Of a DNA stretch of 64,000 nt, positions 8,944-17,181 are shown in pieces (positions within the stretch are counted from its first letter, which is position 1; each line of letters starts with the position of its first letter). Below the pieces are notes generated by a model. That model ran no database searches. It was given only the letters and a program-made list of their open reading frames with translations, and was not told the DNA's origin. Source of the stretch: Chelativorans sp. Marseille-P2723. GTDB taxonomy: Bacteria > Pseudomonadota > Alphaproteobacteria > Rhizobiales > Rhizobiaceae. Location of the stretch: the NCBI RefSeq assembly GCF_902809845.1, contig NZ_CADDWI010000009.1, positions 248,001 to 312,000 of the forward strand, read 5' to 3'. Position numbers and translations under genes: made by a program.

Positions 8944-9204
8944 ATGACGCAGACAAAAACCACGACTGATCACGACACTATTCGGAAATGGGTAGAGGAA
9001 CGAGGCGGAAAGCCAACCCGTGTCGCCTCCAGCGGGAACGGAGGCATCTTGCGCATCGACTTCGGCGAGCCGGAGGATAGGCTGGAAGAAATCGGATGGG
9101 ACGAGTTTTTCCGCATTTTCGACGAGCGTAAACTCGCCTTCCTGTACCAGGACAAAACCAGCAGCGGGGATACAAGCCGATTCAACAAATTTGTAGAAAG
9201 ATAA
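8944..9204 (+). CDS. small conserved rhizobial protein, function unknown
   Basis: An 86-residue acidic protein. The pattern DHDTIRKWVEERGGKPTRV, then GGILRIDFGEP, then LEEIGWDEFFRIFDERKLAF and LYQDKTSSG matches, from memory, a small protein family widespread in rhizobia that is often mislabelled '1,4-alpha-glucan branching enzyme'. It is far too short to be a branching enzyme. No signal peptide or membrane segment. GGAGGAAGGG lies 13-20 bases upstream of the ATG. It is monocistronic between the divergent sugar operon and the UDP-glucose dehydrogenase gene. I do not assign a function. Confidence 0.7.
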   Translation: MTQTKTTTDHDTIRKWVEERGGKPTRVASSGNGGILRIDFGEPEDRLEEIGWDEFFRIFDERKLAFLYQDKTSSGDTSRFNKFVER

Positions 9205-9383
9205 TTATCTAATACCAAAAGAGATGAACATCCATTTCTAGATGATTCCGCTTATATTCATTAGCATGCAAAGTAAAATAGTCGTTCTTTCGCACGTATT
9301 TATTACCACTGTCCGCCTTCTTCTATGGGAACAACAACATTCATTCGCGGTTAGATAGCCGGATACCGTTACAGGAGAACGGC

Positions 9384-10763
9384 ATGCGAATTTGGATGAT
9401 AGGCGCCGGCTATGTCGGCCTGACAAGCGGCACCTGCCTTGCGAATATGGGCCATCAGGTCTGCTGCTATGACATCAGCGCGGCGCGGATAGCCCAGCTC
9501 GAACGTTTCGATATTCCCATATACGAACCCGGGCTGGAGACAGCTATGCGCGAGGCAGTAGACGCAGGCAAGCTTCGTTTCTCCTCGCTTTTGAAGGGCG
9601 GCGGCATAATGGATGCCGATGCGGTGTTTATTGCTGTCGGCACGCCATCCGGCCGTGATGGGAGCATCGACCTTTCCCAGGTGATGACCGCGGCGCAGCA
9701 AATTGCCCCGCACCTCAAACGGGGCGCCCTCGTAATCATCAAATCGACCGTCGTGGTAGGAACCGCCCGCCGGGTGCGTGAGCTGATCGCACGTGAGCGA
9801 GGCGCCTTTGACATCCGCGTTGCTTCCAACCCTGAATTCCTGCGTGAGGGTTCGGCGTTGAAAGATTTTCTCTCTCCAGACAGGATTGTCATCGGAGCAG
9901 ACGATGCCCGTGCGCGTAATGCCCTGCGGGCGATCTACCGGCCTTTTGAGAAGACGGGCGTACCAGTGGTGACGACCACCACAGGGAATGCCGAACTCAT
10001 CAAATATGCCGCCAATGCATTCCTGGCGCTGAAAATCGGCTTCGTGAACGACGTTGCCAATCTTTGTGAAATGGCGGGTGGCGATATAGGCGATGTGATG
10101 CACGGCATCGGCCTTGACGGCCGTATCGGAAGAAGTTTCCTCATGCCGGGCCCCGGTTTCGGCGGTTCGTGCTTTCCTAAGGACACACGCGCCTTTGCCG
10201 CGACTGGCCGGCAGTTCGGCGCGCCACAGAAACTGATCGAAACGCTGATTGACCGCAATGAACAGCGAAAGGTACTTTTAGCCCGCAGGATCCTCAAGGA
10301 AGCAAAGCTGGTTTCCGGCAGCAGGATCGCGGTGCTGGGGCTCGCCTTCAAGGCGAATACGGATGACGTGCGCGAGTCGGCTGCGCTTACGCTGGTCCCA
10401 ATCCTACAACAGGCCGGTATGCAGGTCGCGGTGCATGACCCCAGAGCGGCAAGCAACGCCCGCCGGTATGTCAGTGATGTGAAATGGGCAAGCAACCCTT
10501 ATGACGCATGCAATGGCGCGGCGGCTGCGGTAATACTGACGGAGTGGGATGATTACCGTCGTCTGGATATGGCACGTCTTGCCCGCTCGCTTTCAGGCAA
10601 AACCTTGTTCGACTACCGCAACCTTTTCGATCCGCGCAGCGTCACTAGATATGGCTTGCGCTACGTAAGCCTTGGAAGGCCCGCGGCGATAGTCCACCAG
10701 CGCGCTGGCGTTTCTTCGCTGGACTCCTGGGACAGGCGCGTAGCGGCACCCGGCCATGCCTGA
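9384..10763 (+). CDS. UDP-glucose 6-dehydrogenase
   Basis: A 459-residue UDP-glucose/GDP-mannose dehydrogenase family enzyme. It oxidises a UDP-hexose twice at C6 with NAD+ to give UDP-glucuronate. Visible features are the N-terminal NAD motif GAGYVG (residues 7-12), IKSTVVVGTARR, the NAELIKYAANAFLALKI helix between domains, and the catalytic cysteine loop GFGGSCFPKD with Cys263. The C-terminal domain holds LGLAFKANTDDVRES. AGGAGA precedes the ATG. It is separated from the UDP-xylose synthase-type gene by the glycosyltransferase operon, and the two enzymes together make UDP-xylose. An AT-rich 179-base leader upstream probably holds its promoter. Confidence 0.9.
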   Translation: MRIWMIGAGYVGLTSGTCLANMGHQVCCYDISAARIAQLERFDIPIYEPGLETAMREAVDAGKLRFSSLLKGGGIMDADAVFIAVGTPSGRDGSIDLSQVMTAAQQIAPHLKRGALVIIKSTVVVGTARRVRELIARERGAFDIRVASNPEFLREGSALKDFLSPDRIVIGADDARARNALRAIYRPFEKTGVPVVTTTTGNAELIKYAANAFLALKIGFVNDVANLCEMAGGDIGDVMHGIGLDGRIGRSFLMPGPGFGGSCFPKDTRAFAATGRQFGAPQKLIETLIDRNEQRKVLLARRILKEAKLVSGSRIAVLGLAFKANTDDVRESAALTLVPILQQAGMQVAVHDPRAASNARRYVSDVKWASNPYDACNGAAAAVILTEWDDYRRLDMARLARSLSGKTLFDYRNLFDPRSVTRYGLRYVSLGRPAAIVHQRAGVSSLDSWDRRVAAPGHA

Positions 10764-10815
10764 GGCAACATCCTGCTGAAGGGCGCTCGGTAGCGGACAT
10801 CTCAAGGAGCATAGG

Positions 10816-11106
10816 ATGAACACTGCTAATTTGCAGATGGAAGGCGTATTGATGGCCATGGCCGCTCTCTGCCAGATCCTGCGCGAGAAAAATCTTCTTC
10901 GGGCAGAAGAGATCGAGGAGGTGTTCGCGGAAGCGGAAATGGCCCTGTCCAATGATGAACTGCGGCCGGAGGAACTGTCCCGCGCCAATGTGGAAGCAAT
11001 GCTTTTTCCCCTGCGCTTCCTGCGCGAGGCCAACCGGCCCGGAGCGGCGGAAGCTTTTACCGAAATCGCGACGCGTGTCGGCCGTATGCGGCGCGGTCCC
11101 TCCTGA
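10816..11106 (+). CDS. small helical hypothetical protein
   Basis: A 96-residue protein, almost wholly predicted alpha-helical and acidic, with segments LQMEGVLMAMAALCQILREK and EEIEEVFAEAEMAL. No signal peptide or transmembrane span. The ATG follows AAGGAGC at seven bases, which supports a real gene, and it lies 52 bases after the UDP-glucose dehydrogenase on the same strand, so the two may be co-transcribed. I do not recognise the family. Confidence 0.6.
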   Translation: MNTANLQMEGVLMAMAALCQILREKNLLRAEEIEEVFAEAEMALSNDELRPEELSRANVEAMLFPLRFLREANRPGAAEAFTEIATRVGRMRRGPS

Positions 11107-11238
11107 ACGTAGTCTTCCTCCTCAGAGAAAGGGGTGGCAGTTCTTGGTTTGCCCGGCGCGCTTTCCGGCGCTCCTTTCGGGAACCTATTCTCCTTCTTCT
11201 TGTTCTCGTTCCTAGTTCCCAACGTCACAGGCGAAAAA

Positions 11239-12255
11239 ATGTCAGGAAGGCTGCAGCGCGCCGCGTCCAGGATCACCCACTCCATCGCGCCAACTACCAT
11301 GCAGGCGGTGATACTTACCGGTGGCGGGCGGATCGCCCTAAAGGAGGTGCCGATACCCGAGCCGGGCGAGGGTGAAATGCGGGTCCGCCTTGTAGGCTGC
11401 GGCGTTTGCTCATCGAATCTGGGCCCTTGGGCAGGACCGGAATGGATGACTTTCCCAACCGCACCAGGAGCGCTTGGGCATGAGGGATGGGGCGTCGTTG
11501 ACGCTGTCGGCCCAGGTGTCGAGAATTTCGAGCCAGGCCAGCCCGTAGCAACGCTGTTTCAGAACAGCTACGCCCAGTTCGACATCGGTAACGCGGAAAA
11601 TGCGGTTCCGTTGCCAGCCGAGTTGGCCCATATGCCACTGCCGGCCGAGCCGATCGGCTGCGCCATGAACATCTTCCGCCGCGCCGATATACAGCCGGGC
11701 CAGACAGTCGCGATCGTCGGAATTGGGTTCCTGGGAGCCATCCTCACCCGGCTCGCTCGTCAAGCCGGAGCGGATGTGATCGCCATCTCCCGCCGCCCCT
11801 TTGCTCTTGAAACAGCACAGCGGATGGGCGCCGTCCAGACGATCGCGATGGATGGCCATGATGCCATCATCCACAAGGTCAGTGACATGACGGGCGGCCG
11901 CTTCTGCGAACGCGTGATCGAAGCCACCGGCAAGGCATGGCCGCTCGACCTTGCCGGGGAGCTAACGGCGGAAGGCGGACGCTTGATCATAGCAGGCTAT
12001 CACCAAGACGGGGCAAGACAGGTGAACATGCAGCTTTGGAACTGGCGCGGCTTTGACGTCGTCAATGCTCACGAGCGGAAACAGGAAACCTGCATCAAAG
12101 GGATGCGGGAGGGGATCGAGGCGGTTCTTTCAGGCAGGATCGACCCTATGCCACTTATGACTCACACCTTCCCACTTTCCCGCCTTGACGACGCGCTGAA
12201 CGCAACGCGCGACCGGCCCGACGGCTTTCTGAAAGCGGTCGTGAGAATGCCATGA
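11239..12255 (+). CDS. zinc-dependent alcohol dehydrogenase-like oxidoreductase (MDR family)
   Basis: A medium-chain dehydrogenase of about 338 residues. The N-terminal GroES-like domain has GCGVCSSN and GHEGWGVVDAVG, supplying the catalytic zinc Cys and the His-Glu pair. The four-Cys structural zinc lobe is absent. The C-terminal Rossmann domain has VAIVGIGFLGAILTRLARQA. Start choice: ATG 11239 has AGGCG nearby; ATG 11299 (MQAVILTGGG) fits the family's usual N-terminus, and an open GTG at 11134 would add an unlikely hydrophobic head. Its stop overlaps the next gene as ATGA, so the two oxidoreductases probably act in one pathway, plausibly on a sugar or polyol linked to the nearby glycan genes. 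Confidence 0.75.
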   Translation: MSGRLQRAASRITHSIAPTTMQAVILTGGGRIALKEVPIPEPGEGEMRVRLVGCGVCSSNLGPWAGPEWMTFPTAPGALGHEGWGVVDAVGPGVENFEPGQPVATLFQNSYAQFDIGNAENAVPLPAELAHMPLPAEPIGCAMNIFRRADIQPGQTVAIVGIGFLGAILTRLARQAGADVIAISRRPFALETAQRMGAVQTIAMDGHDAIIHKVSDMTGGRFCERVIEATGKAWPLDLAGELTAEGGRLIIAGYHQDGARQVNMQLWNWRGFDVVNAHERKQETCIKGMREGIEAVLSGRIDPMPLMTHTFPLSRLDDALNATRDRPDGFLKAVVRMP

Positions 12256-13289
12256 GTACGATCGCAGTGACGAAGCCGGTCGCCTTCCATTTGACTAAAA
12301 GGTCGCGCCTTGGCTTTCTCGGGCTCGGCTGGATCGGCCGGCATCGCATGAAGGCATTGCTTGACGCCGGAGTAGCGGAGGCCGCAGCCATTGCAGAGCC
12401 CCGGGCGGAATGCATGGCAGAGGCGGCAGCCCTGGCACCGGATGCCCGGCAGGTGCCCTCCCTTGAGGCGCTGCTGGAGGAAAGCCTTGATGGCATCGTC
12501 ATCGCCACGCCGAGCGCGGATCATGCCGGGCAGGCCATGCGGGCGCTTGCACGCGGGATCCCGGTCTTCTGCCAGAAGCCTCTTGGCCGCAATCATGCGG
12601 AGGTAAAGGCGGTGGTCGATGCAGCACGCAACGCCGACCGCCTACTCGGGCTCGACCTTTCCTATCGGTACACGGCAGCCATGGAGCGAATAAGGCCCAT
12701 CGTGGCAGGGGGCAACATCGGGCAGGTTCACGCTGCCGACCTCGTTTTCCACAATGCCTATGGACCGGATAAGCCGTGGTTCTATGATCCAGCGCTTTCC
12801 GGGGGCGGCTGCGTCATCGATCTGGGCGTGCATCTTGTAGACCTGGCCCTCTGGACGCTGGGCTTTCCGAAAGTCGTTGACGTTCAGAGCCATCTTTTCG
12901 CGCAAGGCGATACACTTCCGCCGGACCCGGCGACCGCCGAGGATTTCGCTATCGCTACACTAACGCTTGAAAGCGGCGCTGTCGTGCGACTTGCTTGTTC
13001 GTGGCGGCTCAACGCGGGGAAGGACGCAGAAATATCTGCCGCTTTCTACGGCACCGAGGGAGGCGTCGCCCTGCGGAATGTCAATGGTTCCTTCTATGAT
13101 TTCATCGCCGAGCGCTTTCGCGGCACCGCTTGTGAACGGCTAACATCGCCTCCGGATGATTGGGGCGGCCGCGCCGCCATCGACTGGGCTGCGCGTCTCG
13201 CCTCGGGCATCGGCTATGATCCGCAGGCAGAACAATTCATAGACGTGGCCCGGGTACTCGACCGCATCTACGGACGGAAGCAGAGTTGA
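12252..13289 (+). CDS. Gfo/Idh/MocA-family oxidoreductase
   Basis: A 345-residue protein. The N-terminal NAD(P)-binding domain has LGFLGLGWIGRHRMKALL (about residues 24-41) and the CQKPLGRNHAEV loop containing the family's conserved Lys-Pro. The C-terminal alpha/beta domain has GGGCVIDLGVHLVDLALW, the D-x3-H motif that binds substrate. Members oxidise or reduce sugars and inositols, including UDP-sugars at C3. Coupled to the upstream zinc dehydrogenase by an ATGA overlap, and followed by a small gene starting inside its stop (TGATG). The substrate cannot be named. Confidence 0.8.
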   Translation: MSTIAVTKPVAFHLTKRSRLGFLGLGWIGRHRMKALLDAGVAEAAAIAEPRAECMAEAAALAPDARQVPSLEALLEESLDGIVIATPSADHAGQAMRALARGIPVFCQKPLGRNHAEVKAVVDAARNADRLLGLDLSYRYTAAMERIRPIVAGGNIGQVHAADLVFHNAYGPDKPWFYDPALSGGGCVIDLGVHLVDLALWTLGFPKVVDVQSHLFAQGDTLPPDPATAEDFAIATLTLESGAVVRLACSWRLNAGKDAEISAAFYGTEGGVALRNVNGSFYDFIAERFRGTACERLTSPPDDWGGRAAIDWAARLASGIGYDPQAEQFIDVARVLDRIYGRKQS

Positions 13290-13585
13290 TGCGTTCAGAT
13301 TGGGTGTGTGCGATGTCTGAATTGCCAAATCAGGAGATCGAGGGGCGGCTTATTGCGCAGCGCGAGACGCTTGTCTTGCTCCTGGCCCATCTTTCACACC
13401 TTGATTTTGGAAGCGGGCGGAAAATCATACCTCAATTGGAGACGCTTGCGGATTTCCAAGATTTCCAGGAAGATCCAGGGGCGGTGCTGTCCGGCCCCTC
13501 CGTTGCCGTTGAAGCAGCCAAGATGCGTGAAATCCGGCTGATCCTCCAAGATGTGCAGGCGCGGCTGGACCGGTTGAAAGAGTAG
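13289..13585 (+). CDS. hypothetical protein coupled to the oxidoreductase gene
   Basis: About 98 residues, soluble and helical, containing QRETLVLLLAHLSHL and MREIRLILQDVQARLDRL, with no signal or membrane segment. ATG 13289 overlaps the previous stop by one base (TGATG), suggesting translational coupling; an internal ATG at 13313 gives a shorter 90-residue form (MSELPNQEIEGRL) that resembles the usual start of such proteins. I do not recognise the family. It ends the plus-strand run before a convergent gene. Confidence 0.55.
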   Translation: MRSDWVCAMSELPNQEIEGRLIAQRETLVLLLAHLSHLDFGSGRKIIPQLETLADFQDFQEDPGAVLSGPSVAVEAAKMREIRLILQDVQARLDRLKE

Positions 13586-13647
13586 AAGATCTAGAACCGG
13601 TTCTCCACCCGGAATTCAGAATAACGACAACTTAGGCCAGGCGCGGG

Positions 13648-13935
13648 TCAAACCTCATTGAAACGCCCGCCTTCGCGCGCATTGTTGCGGCGGAAGACCT
13701 TTTCCTCTTCATCATCGGGCAGCGCCTCGTCGCTTTCCATATAAGGATTGTCCTCTCCCTCTCCGTAGTGCTCGTCAGTGCTGACCTTTCCAGATTGGTC
13801 GAGCGGAACGCTATCTCCCTCTTCGTCTTCCGGTGTGTACTGCACGCCCTTTATCGCATCCCAATCCGGCTCGGCGCGCTTGGGTGCTTCCTCCGAGAGG
13901 TCTTCCGGCGCTTCTTTCTTCCGCTTGTCGTTCAT
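13648..13935 (-). CDS. small acidic hypothetical protein
   Basis: A 95-residue, strongly acidic and probably disordered protein (many Asp, Glu and Pro; no hydrophobic core). GAGGAG lies eight bases before the ATG, which supports expression. Segments include DWDAIKGVQYTPEDEEGDSV and KVFRRNNAREGGRFNEV. Function not recognised. It is convergent with the plus-strand oxidoreductase cluster. Confidence 0.6.
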   Translation of the reverse strand: MNDKRKKEAPEDLSEEAPKRAEPDWDAIKGVQYTPEDEEGDSVPLDQSGKVSTDEHYGEGEDNPYMESDEALPDDEEEKVFRRNNAREGGRFNEV

Positions 13936-14005
13936 CTAGATACTCCTCAAGAACCCGGCGGCGAAAATCTTGTGCTGTCTGCGGCAGTCACCAGACAGAT
14001 CGCTG

Positions 14006-14164
14006 CTATCCCAATTCACGCACAATCTTCGATTCTTGTTCGAGGATGGACGCCACTTCCTCTCGGCTCATATGCGACAGCATCAGGCTGATCGCGCATT
14101 CGAGATAGGTGATCGAGGACCGCCGGAGGAAATCATTCGTCTGCTCCCCCGAGTTATTGTTCAT
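14006..14164 (-). CDS. 52-residue small protein with strong ribosome binding site
   Basis: ATG at 14164, stop TAG at 14008-14006, 52 residues. A clear AGGAGA lies about six bases upstream of the ATG, far better than chance. The product begins MNNNSGEQTNDFLRRSSITY and continues LECAISLMLSHMSREEVASI, ending VRELG; this is a compact amphipathic helical protein with one Cys. It sits between the acidic small gene and the membrane protein gene, all on the minus strand. I do not recognise it. Length and position make it easy for gene callers to miss. Confidence 0.6.
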   Translation of the reverse strand: MNNNSGEQTNDFLRRSSITYLECAISLMLSHMSREEVASILEQESKIVRELG

Positions 14165-14252
14165 GCGTTTCTCCTGATCCGGCATGGCTCAACCTCATAC
14201 GACTTGCCGCAACGGCTTCACTTTCCAATCCGCAGGCCGCGGCTTGGTTCCC

Positions 14253-14615
14253 TCAGCGCCCTGTCGCGCAGGAGGAAACGATGGCTGCAGCAACGCCCGC
14301 CCACAAAATGCCGGCAAGCGAAAGCAGCCCGATAAAGCGTGAGATGGCGTCATAGGTCTTGCGGTCTGGAAGCTCGTCGCTGATGCCGAACCACCGCCCC
14401 GTGCGCCGTTGATTGAGGAGCACGAACGCCACCGGCAGAGCAAGGATTGCAGTCAGAGCGACAACCGTCAGCGATGATGCTGTCGGTGAGCTGGCAAGCG
14501 CGCAGATCAGCGTATGGGCAGCGTAGACCACGAGCAGGTGCACGGCCCAGAAAAGGGAACCCAGCATCAGATAGCCGAATGTGGGTGCCAGGGACGGGCG
14601 CTGTTCTTCAAGCAT
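14253..14615 (-). CDS. small integral membrane protein at the end of the oxidase operon
   Basis: About 120 residues from ATG 14615 (MLEEQRPSLAP). Three probable membrane helices: around FGYLMLGSLFWAVHLLVVYA, SSLTVVALTAILALPVAFVL and FIGLLSLAGILWAGVAAAIV. It begins 25 bases after the stop of the fused oxidase subunit I/III gene and is on the same strand, so it is likely an accessory or assembly protein of the terminal oxidase. An upstream start at 14678 would run back into the oxidase gene and is less likely. No named family recognised. Confidence 0.65.
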   Translation of the reverse strand: MLEEQRPSLAPTFGYLMLGSLFWAVHLLVVYAAHTLICALASSPTASSLTVVALTAILALPVAFVLLNQRRTGRWFGISDELPDRKTYDAISRFIGLLSLAGILWAGVAAAIVSSCATGR

Positions 14616-14640
14616 GACCTTAGGCCTCGATCTCTCCTCC

Positions 14641-17178
14641 TCAGATGGCAACACGCGGGAAGACATGAATGATGACAAGCCCCAGGAGGAACTGTGCGGC
14701 TGCGTAATATGTAAGCAGCGCCGTACTCTCGAAATTTACCCGCCGCTCTTTATCGAGCTTGCCGGTAAAGTAGCGTGCAATGGTGAAACCCGCCAGGAAC
14801 ACGCAGCCGGTGATGACCTGAAGATTGAGGAAACAGGCCATGTAGACCATGGTCGCATAGGCGTTGTCAGCAGGCCGAAGACCGCTTGCCCAATGACCCC
14901 ATATTTCTCCCGTAAGGGCGACGAGAAAGCACGCCATGGCGAGTGCGACAACGAAGGGGAAGGCGCGAGACGTGCTGCCCGGCGCAGGCAGGATCCTGCG
15001 CGCAAACAGCAGCAGGACCGTGCCTCCCAAGATCAGAAGCCCGATAATTCCCGGCCAGAAGATGTGTGGAAGGGCAGGCGAGCCTTCCGGCGGCCATACG
15101 TCCGGGGAAACCACCCATAGGTAGAAGTAGGAGAAGACGTAGGCGAGGTAGAGCGAGGAAGCCACAAGGATAAGAACGGTCATCGCCCACCAGGAATGCG
15201 ATACCGGCCCCGCCATATAGACTGGCAGCCGGATGCCGGCCCCAATGTCAACTGCCGGGACGTTCGCGTCATGATCGAGGCTCCAGGCCCATACGAGCAC
15301 GGCAACGATGAAGACAACTCCGGAAATCAGGGCCGGGACCACAAGCTTTACGGTAAGAAGCAGAAAGAAGCCCGCCATGCCGAGTGAGGCGATCAAGGGC
15401 GACCAGCCAGGTCCCGGCATGCGGATCACATATTGCGGCAAGGCATCCACCGCGCTGGTAACAATCGTTTCGCGCCCGCCTGTCGGCGCGCCGGGCAGGA
15501 AATGCCGGCCTTCGTTTACCTCACGCGCAAGGGAAGGCTGGTCCCAGAGCGGTTCGCGGCTCGTGACGAAGGGTATGCTGCGCGTCGCATAGGCATCGCT
15601 CGGCAGCCATTCCAGCGTTCCGGCGCTCCAGGGGTTCTCCACCCCGCCGGACATGGTCGGCCGAAAGCGCCGGAAAAGGTCAATGACAAAGAGCGCAACC
15701 CCGGCCGCCAAAATATAGGCGCCCACCGTTGAAGCCATGTTGTAGGAATTCCAGCCGAGATCGCCGGGATAGGTCCACACGCGCCTCGGCATACCCAGAA
15801 GGCCGGCAATGTGCATCGGGAAGAATGCAAGGTTGAAGCCGATGAACATGAGCCAAAAAACCCATCGGCCAAGCCGCTCTGACAGCATGTTCCGGCTGAT
15901 CATAGGAATCCAGTAATAGAGGGTGGCGAATAGCGGAAAGACCATCCCGCCGATCAGCACATAATGGAAGTGCGCGACTACGAAATAAGTGTCGTGAACC
16001 TGGAAGTCGACGGGTACCAGTGCCACCATCACACCGGTCAGTCCGCCGACGGTGAAGATGAAGAGAAAGCCGAGGACGAACAGCGAAGCGGAAGTTATGC
16101 GGAACGGCTTCCTACCGGCCGCGATGGTCGCGATCCAGGAGAAGACCTGAATTCCGGAAGGAATGGCCACTGCCATGCTTGCGGCAGAAAAAAACCCAAG
16201 GCTGAGTGATGGGATTCCTGTGGTGAACATATGGTGAACCCACAGGCCGAAGGAGAAGAAGCCAGTGGCGATCAGCGCGACCACGATCAGCCTGTAGCCC
16301 ACCAGCCGATGTTGCGCCATCGCCGGCACGATCATCGAGACCAGTCCGGCTGCCGGCAGGAAGATGATATAGACTTCCGGGTGTCCGAAGAACCAGAACA
16401 GATGCTGCCACAAGAGCGGATCGCCTCCCTTACCGGCAGAGAAGAACGGCCAGCCGAACGCGCGCTCAATTTCAAGCATCATCGTTGCAAGGATCACCGC
16501 GGGAAAGGCAATCATTATCATCGCCGCGAAGATGAGCATGGCCCAAGCGAATATCGGCATCCGGGCAAGCGTCATCCCGGGCGGGCGAGTCCTCAACGTA
16601 CCGACGATGATTTCGATGGCCCCGGCAATGGCCGAGATCTCTATGAAGCCAATCCCCAGCAGCCAGAAATCGGCATTATTGCCGGGGGAGAACTCGCTCA
16701 GAGTCAAAGGCGGGTACATGAACCAGCCGCCCTTGGGGGCAAGGTCGTAGAGAATCGTCGAGAAAAAGACCAGCCCGCCAACGACATAGGCCCACATGGC
16801 AAAAGCCGAAAGACGCGGAAAAGGAAGGTCACGCGCGGCAAGCATCTGCGGCAGCAGCAGGACGCCGAGCGCCTCCACCACGGGCACGGCGAAGAGGAAC
16901 ATCATCGTCGTGCCATGCATAGTAAAGAGCTGGTTGTAGAAGTCTTGTCCGACCAGGTTGTTGCCGGGAACGGCAAGCTGGGTGCGGATGATGAGCCCGA
17001 GTATGCCCGCCAGAATGAAGAACAGGAGCGCAACCCCGATATAGATGATGCCGATCGCCTGGTTGTTGACGGCCGTGATCAGCCGGAAGCCTTTGGGTAG
17101 CGCCCATGCGCGCTCTAGTGCTTCCAGTTCGCCTTCCGGGCGGGGCAGACTGTTTGGCAGTTCCCTATCCACCGCCAT
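14641..17178 (-). CDS. cytochrome c oxidase subunit I/III fusion
   Basis: An 845-residue membrane protein. The first ~560 residues are heme-copper oxidase subunit I: FGHPEVYIIF holds the CuB His with the Glu and cross-linked Tyr of A1-type oxidases, VHHMFTTG supplies two further CuB His, and HFHYVLIGG supplies heme His. After a loop of about 70 residues, the tail from about residue 650 (SHSWWAMTVLILVASSLYLA, GEIWGHWASGLRPADNAYAT) is subunit III. Subunit I reduces O2 to water and pumps protons; CuA is in the upstream subunit II. Such fusions occur in caa3-type oxidases. Three bases separate it from subunit II. Confidence 0.93.
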   Translation of the reverse strand: MAVDRELPNSLPRPEGELEALERAWALPKGFRLITAVNNQAIGIIYIGVALLFFILAGILGLIIRTQLAVPGNNLVGQDFYNQLFTMHGTTMMFLFAVPVVEALGVLLLPQMLAARDLPFPRLSAFAMWAYVVGGLVFFSTILYDLAPKGGWFMYPPLTLSEFSPGNNADFWLLGIGFIEISAIAGAIEIIVGTLRTRPPGMTLARMPIFAWAMLIFAAMIMIAFPAVILATMMLEIERAFGWPFFSAGKGGDPLLWQHLFWFFGHPEVYIIFLPAAGLVSMIVPAMAQHRLVGYRLIVVALIATGFFSFGLWVHHMFTTGIPSLSLGFFSAASMAVAIPSGIQVFSWIATIAAGRKPFRITSASLFVLGFLFIFTVGGLTGVMVALVPVDFQVHDTYFVVAHFHYVLIGGMVFPLFATLYYWIPMISRNMLSERLGRWVFWLMFIGFNLAFFPMHIAGLLGMPRRVWTYPGDLGWNSYNMASTVGAYILAAGVALFVIDLFRRFRPTMSGGVENPWSAGTLEWLPSDAYATRSIPFVTSREPLWDQPSLAREVNEGRHFLPGAPTGGRETIVTSAVDALPQYVIRMPGPGWSPLIASLGMAGFFLLLTVKLVVPALISGVVFIVAVLVWAWSLDHDANVPAVDIGAGIRLPVYMAGPVSHSWWAMTVLILVASSLYLAYVFSYFYLWVVSPDVWPPEGSPALPHIFWPGIIGLLILGGTVLLLFARRILPAPGSTSRAFPFVVALAMACFLVALTGEIWGHWASGLRPADNAYATMVYMACFLNLQVITGCVFLAGFTIARYFTGKLDKERRVNFESTALLTYYAAAQFLLGLVIIHVFPRVAI

Positions 17179-17181
17179 GCC

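Noticed and set aside
9199-9210. Perfect 12-base palindrome AGATAATTATCT at the end of the small gene at 8944.
   Set aside because: It overlaps the stop codon, is AT-rich and short, and has no repeat or gene context to support a site.
9369-10103. 244-residue minus-strand frame opposite UDP-glucose dehydrogenase.
   Set aside because: Antisense shadow of a clear enzyme gene.
13593-13604. Perfect palindrome AGAACCGGTTCT between convergent genes.
   Set aside because: It leaves no loop for a hairpin and has no flanking T-run; probably chance.
16231-17100. 289-residue plus-strand frame rich in His, Asp and Arg.
   Set aside because: It is the antisense of the oxidase subunit I; membrane protein genes commonly give such hydrophilic antisense frames.
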